Source: Durusdinium trenchii
Taxonomy: Eukaryota; Sar; Dinophyceae; Suessiales; Symbiodiniaceae
Direction of reading: 5' to 3'
Length of the DNA: 64,000 nucleotides
NCBI GenBank assembly: GCA_963970005.1
Contig: CAXAMN010023317.1
Coordinates: 663,904-727,903 of the forward strand
Of the stretch, positions 1 through 13,500 are shown piece after piece (the stretch's first letter is position 1; each line of letters begins with the position of its first letter). The notes under the pieces were generated by a model. The model saw nothing but the letters and a program-made list of their open reading frames with translations, ran no database searches and was not told the DNA's origin. A program made the translations under genes and the position numbers.

Positions 1-3000
1 AAAAAAGCTCTACCGCCCCCTGCATGGACCCTCTACCGCCCCCCCAAGAAAGCGACTCATGCTGCCACCTGCCATAGGCGCTAAATAATCCAAGCTTCCA
101 ATTCACGGCTGGTGGATGAATCGCCTGGAATGCTCGGAGGGCTTGCCGAGTCCGATTGTCAAAATCTTGCAGCCCCCACATATGCTGGCCGCAGTTCTGG
201 GCGATGCCCCTCATGGCTGGCATCCTCAAAAAATCAGTGAATGCAGATGGCCTGAATGAATGTTGACATGAACACTTGACAATTGCTTCACAAAACGTTT
301 CATTCATTCATTGGTTGCCAAGATACCTGCCAAGCTGGCCATGGATGAAGCCCCAAACCGCAGTCAAGTCCGCGGGCCAATTGCCTGATAAGGACATGAT
401 CGCAGCCACCACCTCCACGCCCTGGTCCTCAGTGATCGCTCGTGAACTCATGGCGTAACATGGCATAACCCAAGCAAGAAGCGTGCAAGCAAAATTAAAT
501 CACAAAACTATTGTCGCCAAAAGACCATCAACCAGGCATACATGATCGCGGTGACCGTGGTGGCTCTGTGATACCCAGCCGAGCAGTTGATCAAGACCAA
601 GATGGCAGGAGAGCTAAACAACCGCCACATAACGCGAGTTGTATTGGGATTCCGGAGCACCTAAGATGCTAAAACATGATCAATGGTTCAAGACCCCGCA
701 AAACATGTGAATCAATGGTTCAAGACACCGAACACGCACTCCAAGACTATCAAACAAAATGCAGCCAAGCATCGCTTTCCCGCACCCTGGCCACCAAGCC
801 GCAGTGCTTCAAGATGGATCGATCAATGGCGGCGCGGTCATGCTCCTCGCTCCTGGGCATGTGGGTTCTCAGCAGGAATAGCCATGTAAGTATGTGTCAG
901 TCAACAACCAGTCAACAACCAACAAATGACAAGAAAATGCACAAGCAAGTAAGTCAAGGTCAATTGAACATCAATAAGTGCAAGCAAGACACTCCAGCAT
1001 CCAACACAAATTGTGGCACTGAACTGAAATGTGGTCCGCCACTTCAAAGATGATGTCTTGAGGACGGTCAACGACGCTGCCGTTTGGAAGGTGGGCCTGG
1101 GCCTTAGAAGACACGGTAAGAGCTGCAAGCCCGTGGCATGAAAACGCAACCTGATCAGAATGATGATACCATGGGCATGCGTCTGAAATCTTAATGTGAA
1201 CCAAGCAGCTCTCGTCCTCATCCCTTTGATGGGCCAAGCGAAAATGGCGACCTTTCGTGGCCAGCGAGGCACGCTCCACGTATTTCCAGTGCAAGCACCC
1301 GCCATAGTTGTACACGCGGCCGCTCTCCAATTCACCAATCCTCAGATCCAGTTCCACTACACCACAACTCGTGCGCAACTATGACACAAGCAAACAAAGC
1401 AATGACACAAGCTTGCAGTTGCAATGCATGGGTTAGCAAAAGTTGTTCCAAGCTACGCCTGATCGGACAGAGCAGGATCCAGCTTCCACCTTGAAATGTT
1501 TGCAATGCGGAATCCATGGCAGTTGGCCAATGAATGATCTCAGTTGGCCACTCATGTGTCATCATGTGTCCACTTGCAGCAAAGGTACAGCAGAAACAAA
1601 GTCTGCTGGCCAGCGCGATCCAGCTGCAAGGCGATCTTCAAGTACTTCTCCGGCAGCTGTGCCACCGCTATGGAGTTGGAGGGCATGCAGGCAGAAAAAT
1701 TGAATCTGATGACTTGAATCTGACTTGAAGCTGAGGGTTGAAAAGCTTGAAATTGAATCTTCTCATCGGCTGAAGACTGAATCTGATCTGACTGTGATTC
1801 GATCTGCAAATGACATTTTATCTGATCTGACTGTGAGTGCGGCAAGTTGAAGGTCAGTTTGAAGGCTAGTTACTAGTTGAGTGTGGTAACAAGTTGAGTG
1901 TGGCAACTGCTTGATGTGCTCCCTCTGAGGGTATGAAGGCCGCCTTCATTTGATCCACAAAGGGCCATGGATCGGTGGTTGGCAAAAACCAGGAAACATT
2001 AAATGAATCAAACTCCTGTCATGACATCAAATTCAAGAAACAGTCACGATATAAAAAATACTCGGAAACCATGGATCAGAATCAGAATCGGTGAGTGAAT
2101 CCACCCGCAGCCCAAAAGTTAAAACCTTAAAGGTATACACGCGCGATCAACAAATGACAGAACACGACGACACATCCTTGCCTTCCAGCACAGGTGCAGC
2201 AAGTCGAAGGTATGTTGAGGACCTGGCTCGGTTGACTTGAAATGTCAGTTTATTTGTTCATGTCCAATGTCAGTCATGACAGAATGGTGGACCGCCTTCT
2301 AGTGACACAGTGGCATGGGACGACATGGGAGTTGCACAGCAGATTTAGCAACGATGTGAGATAGAAAGACATGTGAGCATGTGAACGTTAAGAATGTGAA
2401 ATTATTGAATGAGTGATTGAATGTGAATGTGAATGTGAATGTGATTCAGAAACAGCGAAACTTCTCACAGGGCGCCCACTTCAATGGGTCAGGACTCTGC
2501 CTGAAAAGGTTAATTAGGGACTCATTTCAGTGGACCATTTCGGTGAGGATGAGTCAATCACCAGCGATTGACAATTACTGTGAATCCTTCAAAGATCTCA
2601 ACCTCACGTGAGCAGCTATCATTCGCTGAGCTCCGTTCAAAAATTGATACTCACAATCGACTTTATCATTGTGAGTTCAACTGTGTGAACCATTCATCAC
2701 TTGACCAAAGGACCACACACGGGCTTGATGGGACTTGAAATAGTCGTTCAAACAGTGGTTGCCTCTTGGTGAAGTGAAGTCCAGTGACAAAAAACATCCT
2801 GCCGCCTACTCTGGGTCACAGTCAACAGCAAAGAACCTGCAAAGCGACCTTGTGTACTGCAGGATTTCCTCCAGACTGGTCCTGAACAACTCCAAGCGCA
2901 GTAGGACAGGTCTCCTCTGATTTGGGTCGTCAAGCACTTCCTCAAGGAGCCCGATAAACTCGTTGACATCCTGAGTCCAAAGATTATAATTCAGATGGTC

Positions 3001-3799
3001 AAACACGTCAAACACATGAATTGTCAATTCAAATCTCAAGTTCTTACTTATTGAACATTTTTAAATTGAAAACTTGCAGCCAAGACTCTCTCAAAGCAAA
3101 GAAAGTTTCAGCGTGCAAGCTTTGGATTTGGAGTTGAACATATACCTCAGGTGGCTCAAATGGAAACAGAGCCAACAATCCAGCTGCTGCACGGACGAGC
3201 AAGCCACGAGTGACAAGGAAACCCTCGAAACAGGATGTTCAACACGTTCTCAACAGTGGCGATCACAGTCTACTAAGTCATTGAAGGAGTCAATAGAACA
3301 TGTGACTACTACTACACAGTGACAAAGGTGGAAATACTGCACCACTGTCATCTGGCAAGGAGCAATAGGTGGAGGTGGCGTTGCATATCCTGATCCCCAT
3401 GCTCCTGATGCTCCCTGCGCTCCCTGTGCTACCGATCCCGACATTGCCCGCGAATATCAGCGAATGGTTCAATGATTCAATCAATGTATCTATGGAGTCT
3501 TTGTTTTTTGTTTGTGTTCCCTGTGTTGCCTTTGCCTGTACTCTTCTGTTTTGATGAATTATGTTACTCTTTGGCATCAACCATTCATTCATGCTTAGCT
3601 ATCAGTTGTTTCCTTGATGATCCACAATTATGTCCTCCTTCCGGCCAAAAGATAGGCAGAATAGTAAATTGACATTTTTACAACTGGCATGAGTTCGATA
3701 GCTAATCTTGAAACTGACTATGAACATGAAGTTGCAGCTGATACTGACTGATCTGACTGAATCTGACTGAGTGACAAATCATGCCAGGTGCACGTTGGA
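1..3799. other. no supported gene
   Basis: I see no exon, RNA gene or mobile element here that I can defend. Open frames are short and lack recognisable motifs. A short GAATGT/TGAATG tandem lies at about 2,416-2,442. The first exon recognisable by comparison with the downstream paralogue begins near 4,425. Earlier exons of copy A (the downstream copy has several before that point) were looked for here and not found. Confidence 0.5.
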
Positions 3800-3805
3800 G
3801 AAACC

Positions 3806-4040
3806 CAGGTCGATGTAGAGGTCCACCAACCACCCACCACCCCAGGTCCACCAACCACCCACCACCCAGAACGCACCCCAATGCCTCATGGTAAGTTATG
3901 ACGATCGTGCAGAACGTTTGTTCATCGAATGGCCCATGATAAATTGAACAAGTCAACCAAAAGTTCAAAACCACCCAGAACGCACCCCAACCCCCGATGG
4001 TAGGTGGCTGCACGTTTGTTCATCGAACGGCCGGCCCATG
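3806..4040. repeat. duplicated CCACCAACCACCC segment and diverged 75-bp direct repeat
   Basis: The phrase GTCCACCAACCACCCACCAC occurs twice in tandem near 3,812-3,866. A longer segment starting CACCCAGAACGCACCCCAA occurs at about 3,863 and again at about 3,972. Both copies continue into a shared GTTTGTTCATCGAA and GGCCCATGA. No coding signal is visible. It reads as local duplication upstream of the first recognisable exon. Confidence 0.7.
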
Positions 4041-4372
4041 ACAAGTTCTTCTTCCTCCCCCTTTGCTTTAGCATCCAATATTCTGACAGCATTTTCTTCT
4101 TCTTCCTCCCCCTCTGCTTTAGCATCCAAATCAAAGGTGAATAAGAAAACTGAGAGCATCTTCATCTTCTTCCTCCCCCTCTTCTTTAGGATCAAACTCA
4201 AAACCATTAGCGTCATCTTCTTCCTCCCCCTCTTCTTCTGTCAAAATCAAAATCATTAGCGTCATCTTCTTCCTCCCCCTCTTCTTTAGTATCAAAAGCA
4301 AAATAATACGCGTCATCTTCTTCCTCCCCCTCTTCTTTAGTATCAGAATCAAAATCATTAGCATCAGAAACA
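4037..4372. repeat. pyrimidine-rich tandem array, unit about 45-50 bp
   Basis: At least six diverged copies of a unit containing CATCTTCTTCCTCCCCCTC, usually followed by TTCTTTAG and an A-rich ATCAAAATCAAAATCATTAG tail. Each unit resembles an intron 3' end (polypyrimidine then TAG). The array ends about 50 bp before the first exon of copy A that I can recognise. Acidic minus-strand ORFs across it are repeat artefacts. Confidence 0.8.
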
Positions 4373-4424
4373 AGAAAACTGAGAGTCAAAAAAAAGTGAG
4401 AGTCATTTTTGCAAGCCCCTCTGA

Positions 4425-4590
4425 TTGGGTCTTTTCTCGTCCTTCATGGGCCGACGGGCGTCGTGTTCGACTTTCGTGAGGCATTTGAACAACGAAATCA
4501 CTGAGCAACGTGTGGATGCAGTGCTCGACGCGTTTCATGAGCTCATGGTGCAGAATGTGCAGCTTGACGTGACACAGGGTGGGGTGAGAG
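4425..4590 (+). CDS. copy A exon 1 (first recognised)
   Basis: Reads VRHLNNEITEQRVDAVLDAF then HELMVQNV. Copy B reads PRHLGNEILERRVEAFTEAF then IELLTVNV at 58,524-58,600. The conserved alternation of charged and hydrophobic residues indicates amphipathic helices. The left border is uncertain. The right border is near the GGTGGGGTGAG donor-like sequence. Confidence 0.6.
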
Positions 4591-7500
4591 AGTGGAAACC
4601 CGAGGCTCGAGAGACTCAGGTGAGGGGCTGAAACCTGGAAAAGCGACCACGTCCCAGCAAAGCATTGCAGAATGCTGTTGTTCCTTGTGTTCCTGGTTCA
4701 TTCTCCGTACGAAAGCGCACCGTTTCGGGCAGACGCTCAGATGGAGAACCTCGCGCTTAGCCTTCCGCTGTCGTTTGTCGAGAAAAAATTCCCCGCTCTG
4801 AGGCCGAACCTGCCGCCAGGCACAGCCGCTGCCTGGCGCAAGTTGTTGAGCTACACCGGGTCCTGCTACAGGCGCGACATGGGCACGATGGACGTTTTAT
4901 CCGAGCGGTTGAGAGACGTCAGCCAAGTAATATCAAGTACCCAGCAAACAAGATGACGAGGACACTTCAAAAGAACATCATCGTCCATGTCAATTTCGAT
5001 ATGCATGTTGCTTACTGGTAGCAATTCACAGTGTGTCCAGGAGTCCACAACAGACACTTGGGCTTCGTTCAAGGCACCAGATTCTGTTCAATCCTCAAGG
5101 ATGATGCCACCTTAAAGTGATCTTGGACCGTGGTGCCCATGCCATCCGACGCATCTTGATGCATCATAACCGCCCCCATGGATGTGCCATAGCCCAGTGG
5201 GGCCAGGTATGTGGGTGACACCTATGGGGAGCGCCTCCGAGTGATCAAGGCCAGACGGAAGGAAGCCTTTCGAACGGGTCATCCATGGATCAGCTGGGAG
5301 CTGATCCAGGTGGGACCGAACGGTGGGACCTCCATGGATGGCCCAAAGATCATCCGATCCTCAATCCTGGATTTGATGATATGACTTGATGGGCCTTTGA
5401 GGTGTTGGGCCTTTGAAGGCTGGGTGTCTTGTTGAGGCAAGCTGTAAAGGCCCTTCTCCCGCGTCAGTTATTGCCAGCCAAGTGAGCGACTTTCGTGAAC
5501 CTGTCCAGGAAGATTGGGCTGCCGTTCAGAAGTCTGCTACGGACGACCGGAACAAGGACGAGACCAAGACTAACGCGGGCGACAACGCCAACGCGGGTGG
5601 TGGAGAGAATGCAAATGCAGACGAGGCGAAAGAAGATGACACGGCTGACGCTGGGGCCGAGACCTTCAGCTTTGGGCGGATGTGCGCTTTCAGCAATGAG
5701 GTCATGGGACAGAAGACTGAAGGCAGGAGCAAGACATGCAAGAGGAGAGGAGGAAGCACTGAATGCAGAATACTTTTTTGGGGGGGCTTGATTGTTTGGC
5801 TTGATTGTTTGAAACTGAATTTCTGCTTGTTTGAGTCAGAGGCTGTGCGACTGAGCCATTGACGGAAATGTAACATGGGGCTAAGGACCAATCACAGCAA
5901 TTTGTTACATTTGTTATATAATGTGTATATATATCTATGTATGTTTATCCACGCAGTTTGCAGCCGTTTATGGTTGAGGCTTGGCATTGCATTGGGTTAT
6001 GCATATCGATTTGGGTTTGCCCATTGTTGAATATACACCTTGTCCCTGCAGGGTGGATGTTGGAGCTCCTTCAGGTCTTTCATGCTCCTTGGCCAGGATG
6101 GTAAAGTTGACGAGTTCTGACGAGTTGACACAGAGAAGAGCTTGGATGGGAGGAATGGAAAGGAAGAACTGATTGTACAAAGAAGATCCAGGACGATCCA
6201 GACTAGGCGGGTGACAAACCTGAGACCCAAAGACGCACACAGAGAGCAGCAGAGCTGAGGGTAAATGTGCACATGAATCTCCGCTTAAATCAACCTTCTA
6301 GCCTTGTTGGCCCTTAGCCCTGAGAAGTTTCTTTTCCTGCCCAGCCTTCCGAAACTGCACCCAGATCTTGGTCGATATGATCTCCAGCCCTGTGCATTTG
6401 CAAGAGGACAGGCCTGATCGTGTCCTCCGCATGCCCCAAAGCCCACACACTTACAGCTATGAGTGTTCGGATGTGTCCAGACACAAGGGACGACTATGGC
6501 CTATAGAGGTTCATTTACAAGTTTTTGCCATGCGAGATAGGTTGAGATTACCACTTCACGTAATCAAGCAAGGATATACAGCGCAACTACAGATGGCTTA
6601 AAAGCATGCAGCGCCCTGGAGGGCTTGGCACCTTCCTCAAGTGAGAAACACTTTCAAAACATATCTTTATAGTCAGACTTTATTTTCTTGCCAATTTTTG
6701 ATGGGTTCAAGTGGTTCTCAGAAGTCAGAATTTCTATGATGAAATCCTCCAACTAGGAGGCCCCCAAAAAGAATTCCATGATTGACCATCCACTTATTCA
6801 TTGATTGGCTCCTTTGGTGGTCTTTTTGCTCAACCGCTGATGCATTTGCTTGGGCTCTTTATGTTGCCAGGAGTGCGACTTATTGGCGATCAACTTGATT
6901 ACCAAGTCCAACGTGCTTTGGCCCTGGGGGTGTCCAGAGCAGTGGAGAATTGGGACAGGCTCCACCAACTCTTTGCAAATCGGAGAATCTCAAAGATTGT
7001 TGTATAAGTCTGATGTATTCTGACATGGTGACACTGCTATTCACATGTCCGTCCCCAGGTTAGCCACAAACGAAAAGAAGCATTGCTCTAGGAAATGGCC
7101 CCGTCTTCCGGTTGATCGACTTTTGTTTAAGGACTGCTTTGCCAAAGCAAGCCCGAGACAACAAACAATTACTGCAGCATAATGACAAGCCCCAAGACAC
7201 TCATTTGGTTCTGTTGAATTATATTGACTTGATACCATTTTAACTATTGGACTTGGTAGAGCGAACCCCAGTGCCCCCACATTAAAACTCAGTTGTGCAT
7301 CATCTCTATCGGAGCTCATCCTTGATCCCCACATGTCATGGCTCCCTATTATCAATTCGAATGAGTCCAAGAAAAGCATCGCACATAAACGTGAAGCGGC
7401 CAGACATCAAGTGCAGTCTCACTTGAAGAGCTTTGCTTCTCTCAGTCGATTGACTTTGAGAAGTTCAAGCCGGTGATGTTGGCAGCCTTGCGATCCTTGC

Positions 7501-10500
7501 CTCTTGGGCGTGAAGGAACGATGGGCCATGCAAACGACTCAGAGAAGCCATCCATACTGAGGGCTGAGCCCATCCTCAAATCATGCATATGAGCTTATGG
7601 ACTTTATTTGGAACCGATCTGTGTTGAGATGATCCAGGGAACCGGGTCTTTTTTGGATTCCATGATTGGGGATGATGGGGGTACAGTCCTGACCACTGGA
7701 TGTGAGGTGTCAGCTTTGACAAACACATATTGAAGAGTAGAACGGGATGTTGGAAATTTGGAAAACACACACATGTGAAATGAAACCCCTGGCGGCACGG
7801 TGCCAACAAGGCTTCCGAAGCAATGGAGCACCTTGCATGAGACATCCTGGGAGTGGTTGTGGACAACTGTGGCACGGAACTTGAACGAGTCGACCATGAA
7901 GGCAGATGGAAGCGACGTGTGAAGCGACCTGTGCGACCCGTGCGACAGATCAGTGAAGTGTCGTTGATATTTGATCCTGACACTGACATGGAATGCCAAG
8001 AGACACCCAGGGAAAAGAGGGGTTTCCAACCCAGCAGGCTTCGACCTGTTTCGGAAAGTGGTGGAAAATTACGAGTACAGTAGGGCAAGTGAAGCTGCTT
8101 TGGTGTTCTTTTGAAGGCCATGTGGGGAGTAGGTGTGGCCTCATGCTTGCGGCAGTGTGGGTTTCTCAACGTCCTATCGCCCATGACTGGTTCCATAGAC
8201 CGAAGCTCTCGATTGTATTTCAACCCCCACATAAAGAGGATTTATATGGATTAATAATCCAAATGGGGGGGTCTATCAATCAAGAGATGTTGAATCCAGC
8301 GGCTACATTACATTAGCACGAAACACAATATCGGGTTTTACTGGAAAAAGCCGTGAATGGGATATACTATCGGTTACTATCGGATACGTCTCCGTCTAAC
8401 ATTGTGTAACCGTAGAAGCAACCTTTGGCCCCATTTCCATGCGGTCCCTTCTTCCGGCCCGCGGCTGTGACTGGAAGGTGCGTGCCTTCAAACCGTACAA
8501 CATCCGGATGTTCTCCTCATTGCAAGAAGAGCACCCGGGCGGGTTCAATGGCCGAGGCTGTGGTCTGAACTGGTATGATGGGGATTGAGGGACACCATTC
8601 GCAGACTGAAAACCAAGATGGAACAGCATCGTGTTGGTCGTGTTGAGTTTCTCGGTCCATGCAGAAGATGGGGCTATAGAGAAACTTGTTCAGCATATCT
8701 CCGCATGCACCGTTCCTTAGTGGAGATGGATAGAATTAAGAAAACCACTTAGGCTATCTCTGATGGTTTTCCAAATAATATGCAAAAAAACACGGGAAAA
8801 AAAGCAACTACAAAAAGCAAAAACAAAAAAGAGCGAATCAAAAAAAAACAAATGAAAAAGCACAAGCAAAAAAAAGCGAAACAACCAAAGAAAAAACACA
8901 AATGAAAAAATCAAAAAGCGAAAAAAACAAGACAATGCGAAAACACATAAAATAATACCAGAAAAACTGCGGGCGAGCAAAAAAGCCAAAAACATTATAA
9001 AAAGGAAACAAACAAACCGGAAAAAAACAGCGGAAAAAAACAGCGACAAACAAAGCAAAAAATATGCGAAACAGGAGCGGAAAATTGCTTTCACTTTTTC
9101 TTTTTTTGGCTGTTGCTTGTTCATTTGTTTTTTTTGCTTTTTGGATTTGTTTGTTTTTTGCTTTTGCCTTTTCATTTGCTTCTTTTTTGCTTTTTGGATT
9201 TTTTTTGCTTTTGCTGCTTGCAGTTGCTTTTTTTGCATTGTTTTTGCATTTTTATTGTCAAGATTCACAGAGTTAGCCTGGGTCCGGCGATCACAAGGCT
9301 GGAAATTACTTCTGTCATTATCATGCTGGGCGATTTGAGCGATGATAGACGCGGGGCTGGCCCAGGGACTTCTGTACCTGTTCGTGGCAGCCATTGACCC
9401 TGAGGAAAATGAGTGAGAAAGATTGATTGCATATCCCCACTGCTGCATCAACACATATCAACACTCAAGAGCAGCTTCATAGCTCAGAAGCTCTAGCCCT
9501 AGTTCTAGCTTTGCTAGCTTTGCTAGCTTTGCTTTCTGTTTCACAACAGTTCCCCCGTGTTCTCCATCGGCAGCCTACGCAGACCGCCCGTGAAACCCCG
9601 TTTTTTTCTTCCAGGGCAGAATGGGGTCGGGTCGAGCACTCAGGCAGCTGGACCGCTTCCGCAAGGACATCTTCACCGAATTCTTCGCGCGAAGCCAGGC
9701 AAGTCAAGACCTTTTCAAGCAGCCGCTTGGCACACGAATTGGTGCTGGAGACCTTCAGGATGTGCTTGGGAGGTTTGTTCATGAGTCAATATGAGTCGTA
9801 TGAATGGGATCAAAGATATCAAAGTCTACCCTGAGGTCACAGACCAGGCTGCGCTACATTGCTGATCGGGTGCTGCAGTCCTCCTCGGACATGTTTCAAA
9901 AGAACAAGGATGATGCATGGCTTGGAGGGGAGAAACTGGACATGCGCGGTGCATGAGGGGACCTTTGATCTCAGAAGGAGCTCCAAAAGCCACAACTTAG
10001 GAAGGAAAGAGCACTCTTTAGGCAGTTTTCATAACATTTCGCAACCCCTCAAGACTCGTTGACGGATGGTTGATGGCTGTGCTGTGAGCAAAAGGGCCTT
10101 CGCCGACAGGGTATGTGCAGATTGTGTTTTTGGCAAGCCATTGGCCAGCAGTTTAGCCACAAAGCACATTGATATCTATACACATGGACATGAATTTGTA
10201 CGATTTTGTACGTTGGATGGATGTGTTTCAGAATCCGCATCAGCTTTGACACGCGTGATTTGCTGCAGACTCTGCTTCTTCAGGCAGGCGAAGGTGCAGT
10301 TTGCTACATGCATGTATTCTTGGCTCAGCCACCCCAGCAACTGCGTTGAAATATTGGTGTTGTCCAAAAGGTTTTCCAGGTGGCATTGTTTTTTCATTGC
10401 ATGCATGACTTTGGTTTGATAAGAATATGCTTTGGGGGACCGATGCCCTAAACTCCAGATGAGTGTGGTGAATGGCGACCAGCACCTTTTAAAGATCGGC

Positions 10501-13500
10501 GATGTTCAATCGTTAAACGTAAAGGACCCGAAGTGGATGAAACAGTATTCCTTCAGCATCGGAATTCTTCCTTCGAGTTGTGGGCATTCATGGCCGTGAC
10601 AGTACTTGTACTCATCCCAGTTGCTTTTGCACGCGGCTTTTAGCTAAATCAGCTAGGGTTTTGTTGGCCAAGTGTTGAGCATGTGCAAACGGTTTTCTTC
10701 CAAACATGTTCTCATCGAGCTGGTGCACCCGCCGGCCCGGTCACAGTTGTCAGTTGTATGTCAGTTGTTGTCACAGCCAGCTTCAGAGTTTGCTACCCCA
10801 AAAGGATGGAACAGAGCTGGATTTGATTTTTCCATGGTTCAAGGATGTTTTTGGGGGGTAACCTTGTAACCTATTCAGTTTCTATCCACCTTGCATCACC
10901 TGATCTTCCACCGATTCGACGAAAAGAAGCACCGATGGTAGCAAGGAAACATTGGATGATCTCTCAGCCCTTGGTTTGCGTCATGTTGGCTTCTTGGACG
11001 ATCGAGAGGACGATCGGGTGCACGGAGCGAAATACGCAGAAAATAGCCGAGAAATGGTGGTGAAAGTCCGAAAGCTTTTCTCAGTTGTTGGAGCCAAGCC
11101 CCAAGTGTTTGAATTGCTTGTAATGGGGAACATGTGGATAACCTTTAGCTTCTTTGGCCCACTAAAAGAAACAGGCCGAAAATGGTCAACCTATATTAAC
11201 CTTTGTTCTATAGAGAACTGAAGGATTACCGCGCGTTTGAAGTTTGGCAGTTGGAAGCTCGTGGTCTTTACATCGGCATCAGCTGTGTGTGTGTGTGTGC
11301 GCGTGTAAACCGCTATCACAAGCGGATGTTCAGAATAGATTGCATGACAATAGAGCATGCAGCTTCGAGTGGTCTAATAGCAGGGGGCATGGCAGCTGTT
11401 TCCCTGGGATTCAGCCGGAAGGGAATGTGGACGCACATTCCTGCACCTGCTTTTCGAACCATGTTTGAACAATAGTTGACACTCTAATCGATCAGGCTGT
11501 TGCAGGTTCATAAGGATGAGTTCTTACACATTTGTGACTGTGTCGCCTTGTACTTACGTCTATTGAAGGTTGTGGACTCAGGAGGTTCCGGGCTTAGACA
11601 CCTTTCTACAGTTCCACCACCCAAAATCATTTCTCAGTGTGTGCGTAGGTGTGGCATGGTGCTGGTAGTGCCGAAGACTGAAGAATTTGGCATCTCTACA
11701 GGTCTACATGCGTCTACTGTAAAACGCTGATCGTTGGCCAAAATAGAGCGAACCGGACGCGTGATGTTCGATGTCGCATGGGCGCGGCACAGCACGCCAC
11801 TATATCAAATTACTATATCATGATTTGCCGAGGCTATGGCATTCCCATCGAGCTCTTTGGGCCCTTTGTGGAGGTTTGCGTTCAGGCGGGTCAGTTCGGT
11901 CGCCCCGTAGAAATCCACGCATGAGCAAAATCATGACTTGGGAAGACTTGGACTTGGAGGCCATCGCTACTAGGTTGGAGGCCATCGGGAGGCCATCGCA
12001 AGTAGGTTGGCGCAAGTAGGTTTAGGTTGGAGGCTCTCTGGTGAGATTTACATAGATTTACCATTCTCAGATTTGTCAGGTGATGCATCCGCTGATCCAG
12101 GAGTTTCCCAATGACGTGGTGTCCTGGCGTTTACGGCTTTGCTCCCAAGACCGTGGGTCTCTTGGGGCAAGGGCATTGACTGAAGAGTGGAAAGGTTTGA
12201 AGCTGAAGCTGGAAGGTCTCGGGGATGCTTTCAGATCCAGGTTCCTTGAGCGATCGAGGGTGTTGTAACCTGTCATCACATGTGATTACCCATGAAGGCA
12301 CATGGCATTTCCCAACCCAGTTTGCAGAGTCAACGTCAACGGAGTTTCACCCCACATCCCTCTGAAACAACCCTCCAAATCTGCCCAAGTCGTGGGGTGC
12401 AAACTCTTGGAAAAGCGCATGTCCAACGAATGCCTCCAACCTATAAGCAATGGCTTCCAACCTAACAGCGATGGCCTCCACCAAGATCTTCCGGAATTCA
12501 ATCCAATGTTTATAGTTTATATAAAGGCACAGCGGGGAGATTTGAGCAATCATTCATCCGACCAGCTGATGTTCTTTCACCACACAGCCCAGATAGCCCA
12601 CTCCCCACTAGTTCTTTACTTTGCTGGCAGGTAGGTGCGACAGTTTCTTGTGCAGCAGCTGGATTCTCCTTTCCTCCTTTCCCACAAATTTTAGCAAGAA
12701 ATAATTAATCAGGGGAACGGCTCAATAAATACGCACACACACATGGCACACTGGCTGGATTGTGCTGCGCCGCCGCCTGTCCTGATATGATCCGACACAG
12801 AATCGTGGGTTGCATTCATAGCTCGTGGCAACTGTTGTGCCAAGATACTTTTGCTGACTTGCCGATGATTTGCCGGGCATGTTGTTGGTCCTGCTATTCC
12901 TGACTGGAATCACTGGAAATCACCTGAAGAAAGGTGACACGATGCATGTGTGCCCAACATGTTGATGAACTTTGCTCGGAGACATGTCAGATCTGCCATT
13001 TCAATTTGCCATGAGCAGTGGGACTGAGGAGAGTACCAAGCTTATTTGGTGCCCAAAGGATAGAGCGCATCAGATTCCAGACTCTTAACTGAACTAGATA
13101 GGGAGCTAACCTGCCTTACCCTGGTAGCAGGTCAGCAGAATATATGCTCCGTCAGTTGGATGGCCTCCAACTTAAGAGCGATGGAATGGCCTCCAACCTG
13201 AGAGCGATGGCCTCCCAACCTAATTGGAATGGCCCCTAACCTAACAGCGACAGCCTCCAACCTAGAAGCGATGGCCTCCAACCTAACTGCAATGGCTGGG
13301 TAGGTGGCTTTTTATTATGCTTTTGTTGAAAGGCTCGGGACATTCTGACGTTTTCTGACGGCTCATCTAGGCATACGCCTAGCCCTCATGGGCTGTCACC
13401 ACCCTTAATTTCAGGAGAATGAGATGCCTGAGCACATGATGATCGAAGGCTTTCGTTGGTCGATCGGCCACTGGGCTGGTGGGCTGGTGGGCTGGCGGGT

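Noticed and set aside
4131..4373. Acidic Glu-rich minus-strand ORF
   Set aside because: It is the reverse translation of the TTCTTCCTCC repeat array.
7576..8232. Minus-strand 218-codon ORF
   Set aside because: It covers the 91-nt + strand exon that is conserved in copy B in length and peptide; the minus frame is a shadow.
8717..9454. Long open frames on both strands rich in Lys or Phe
   Set aside because: They are translations of the A-rich and T-rich block.
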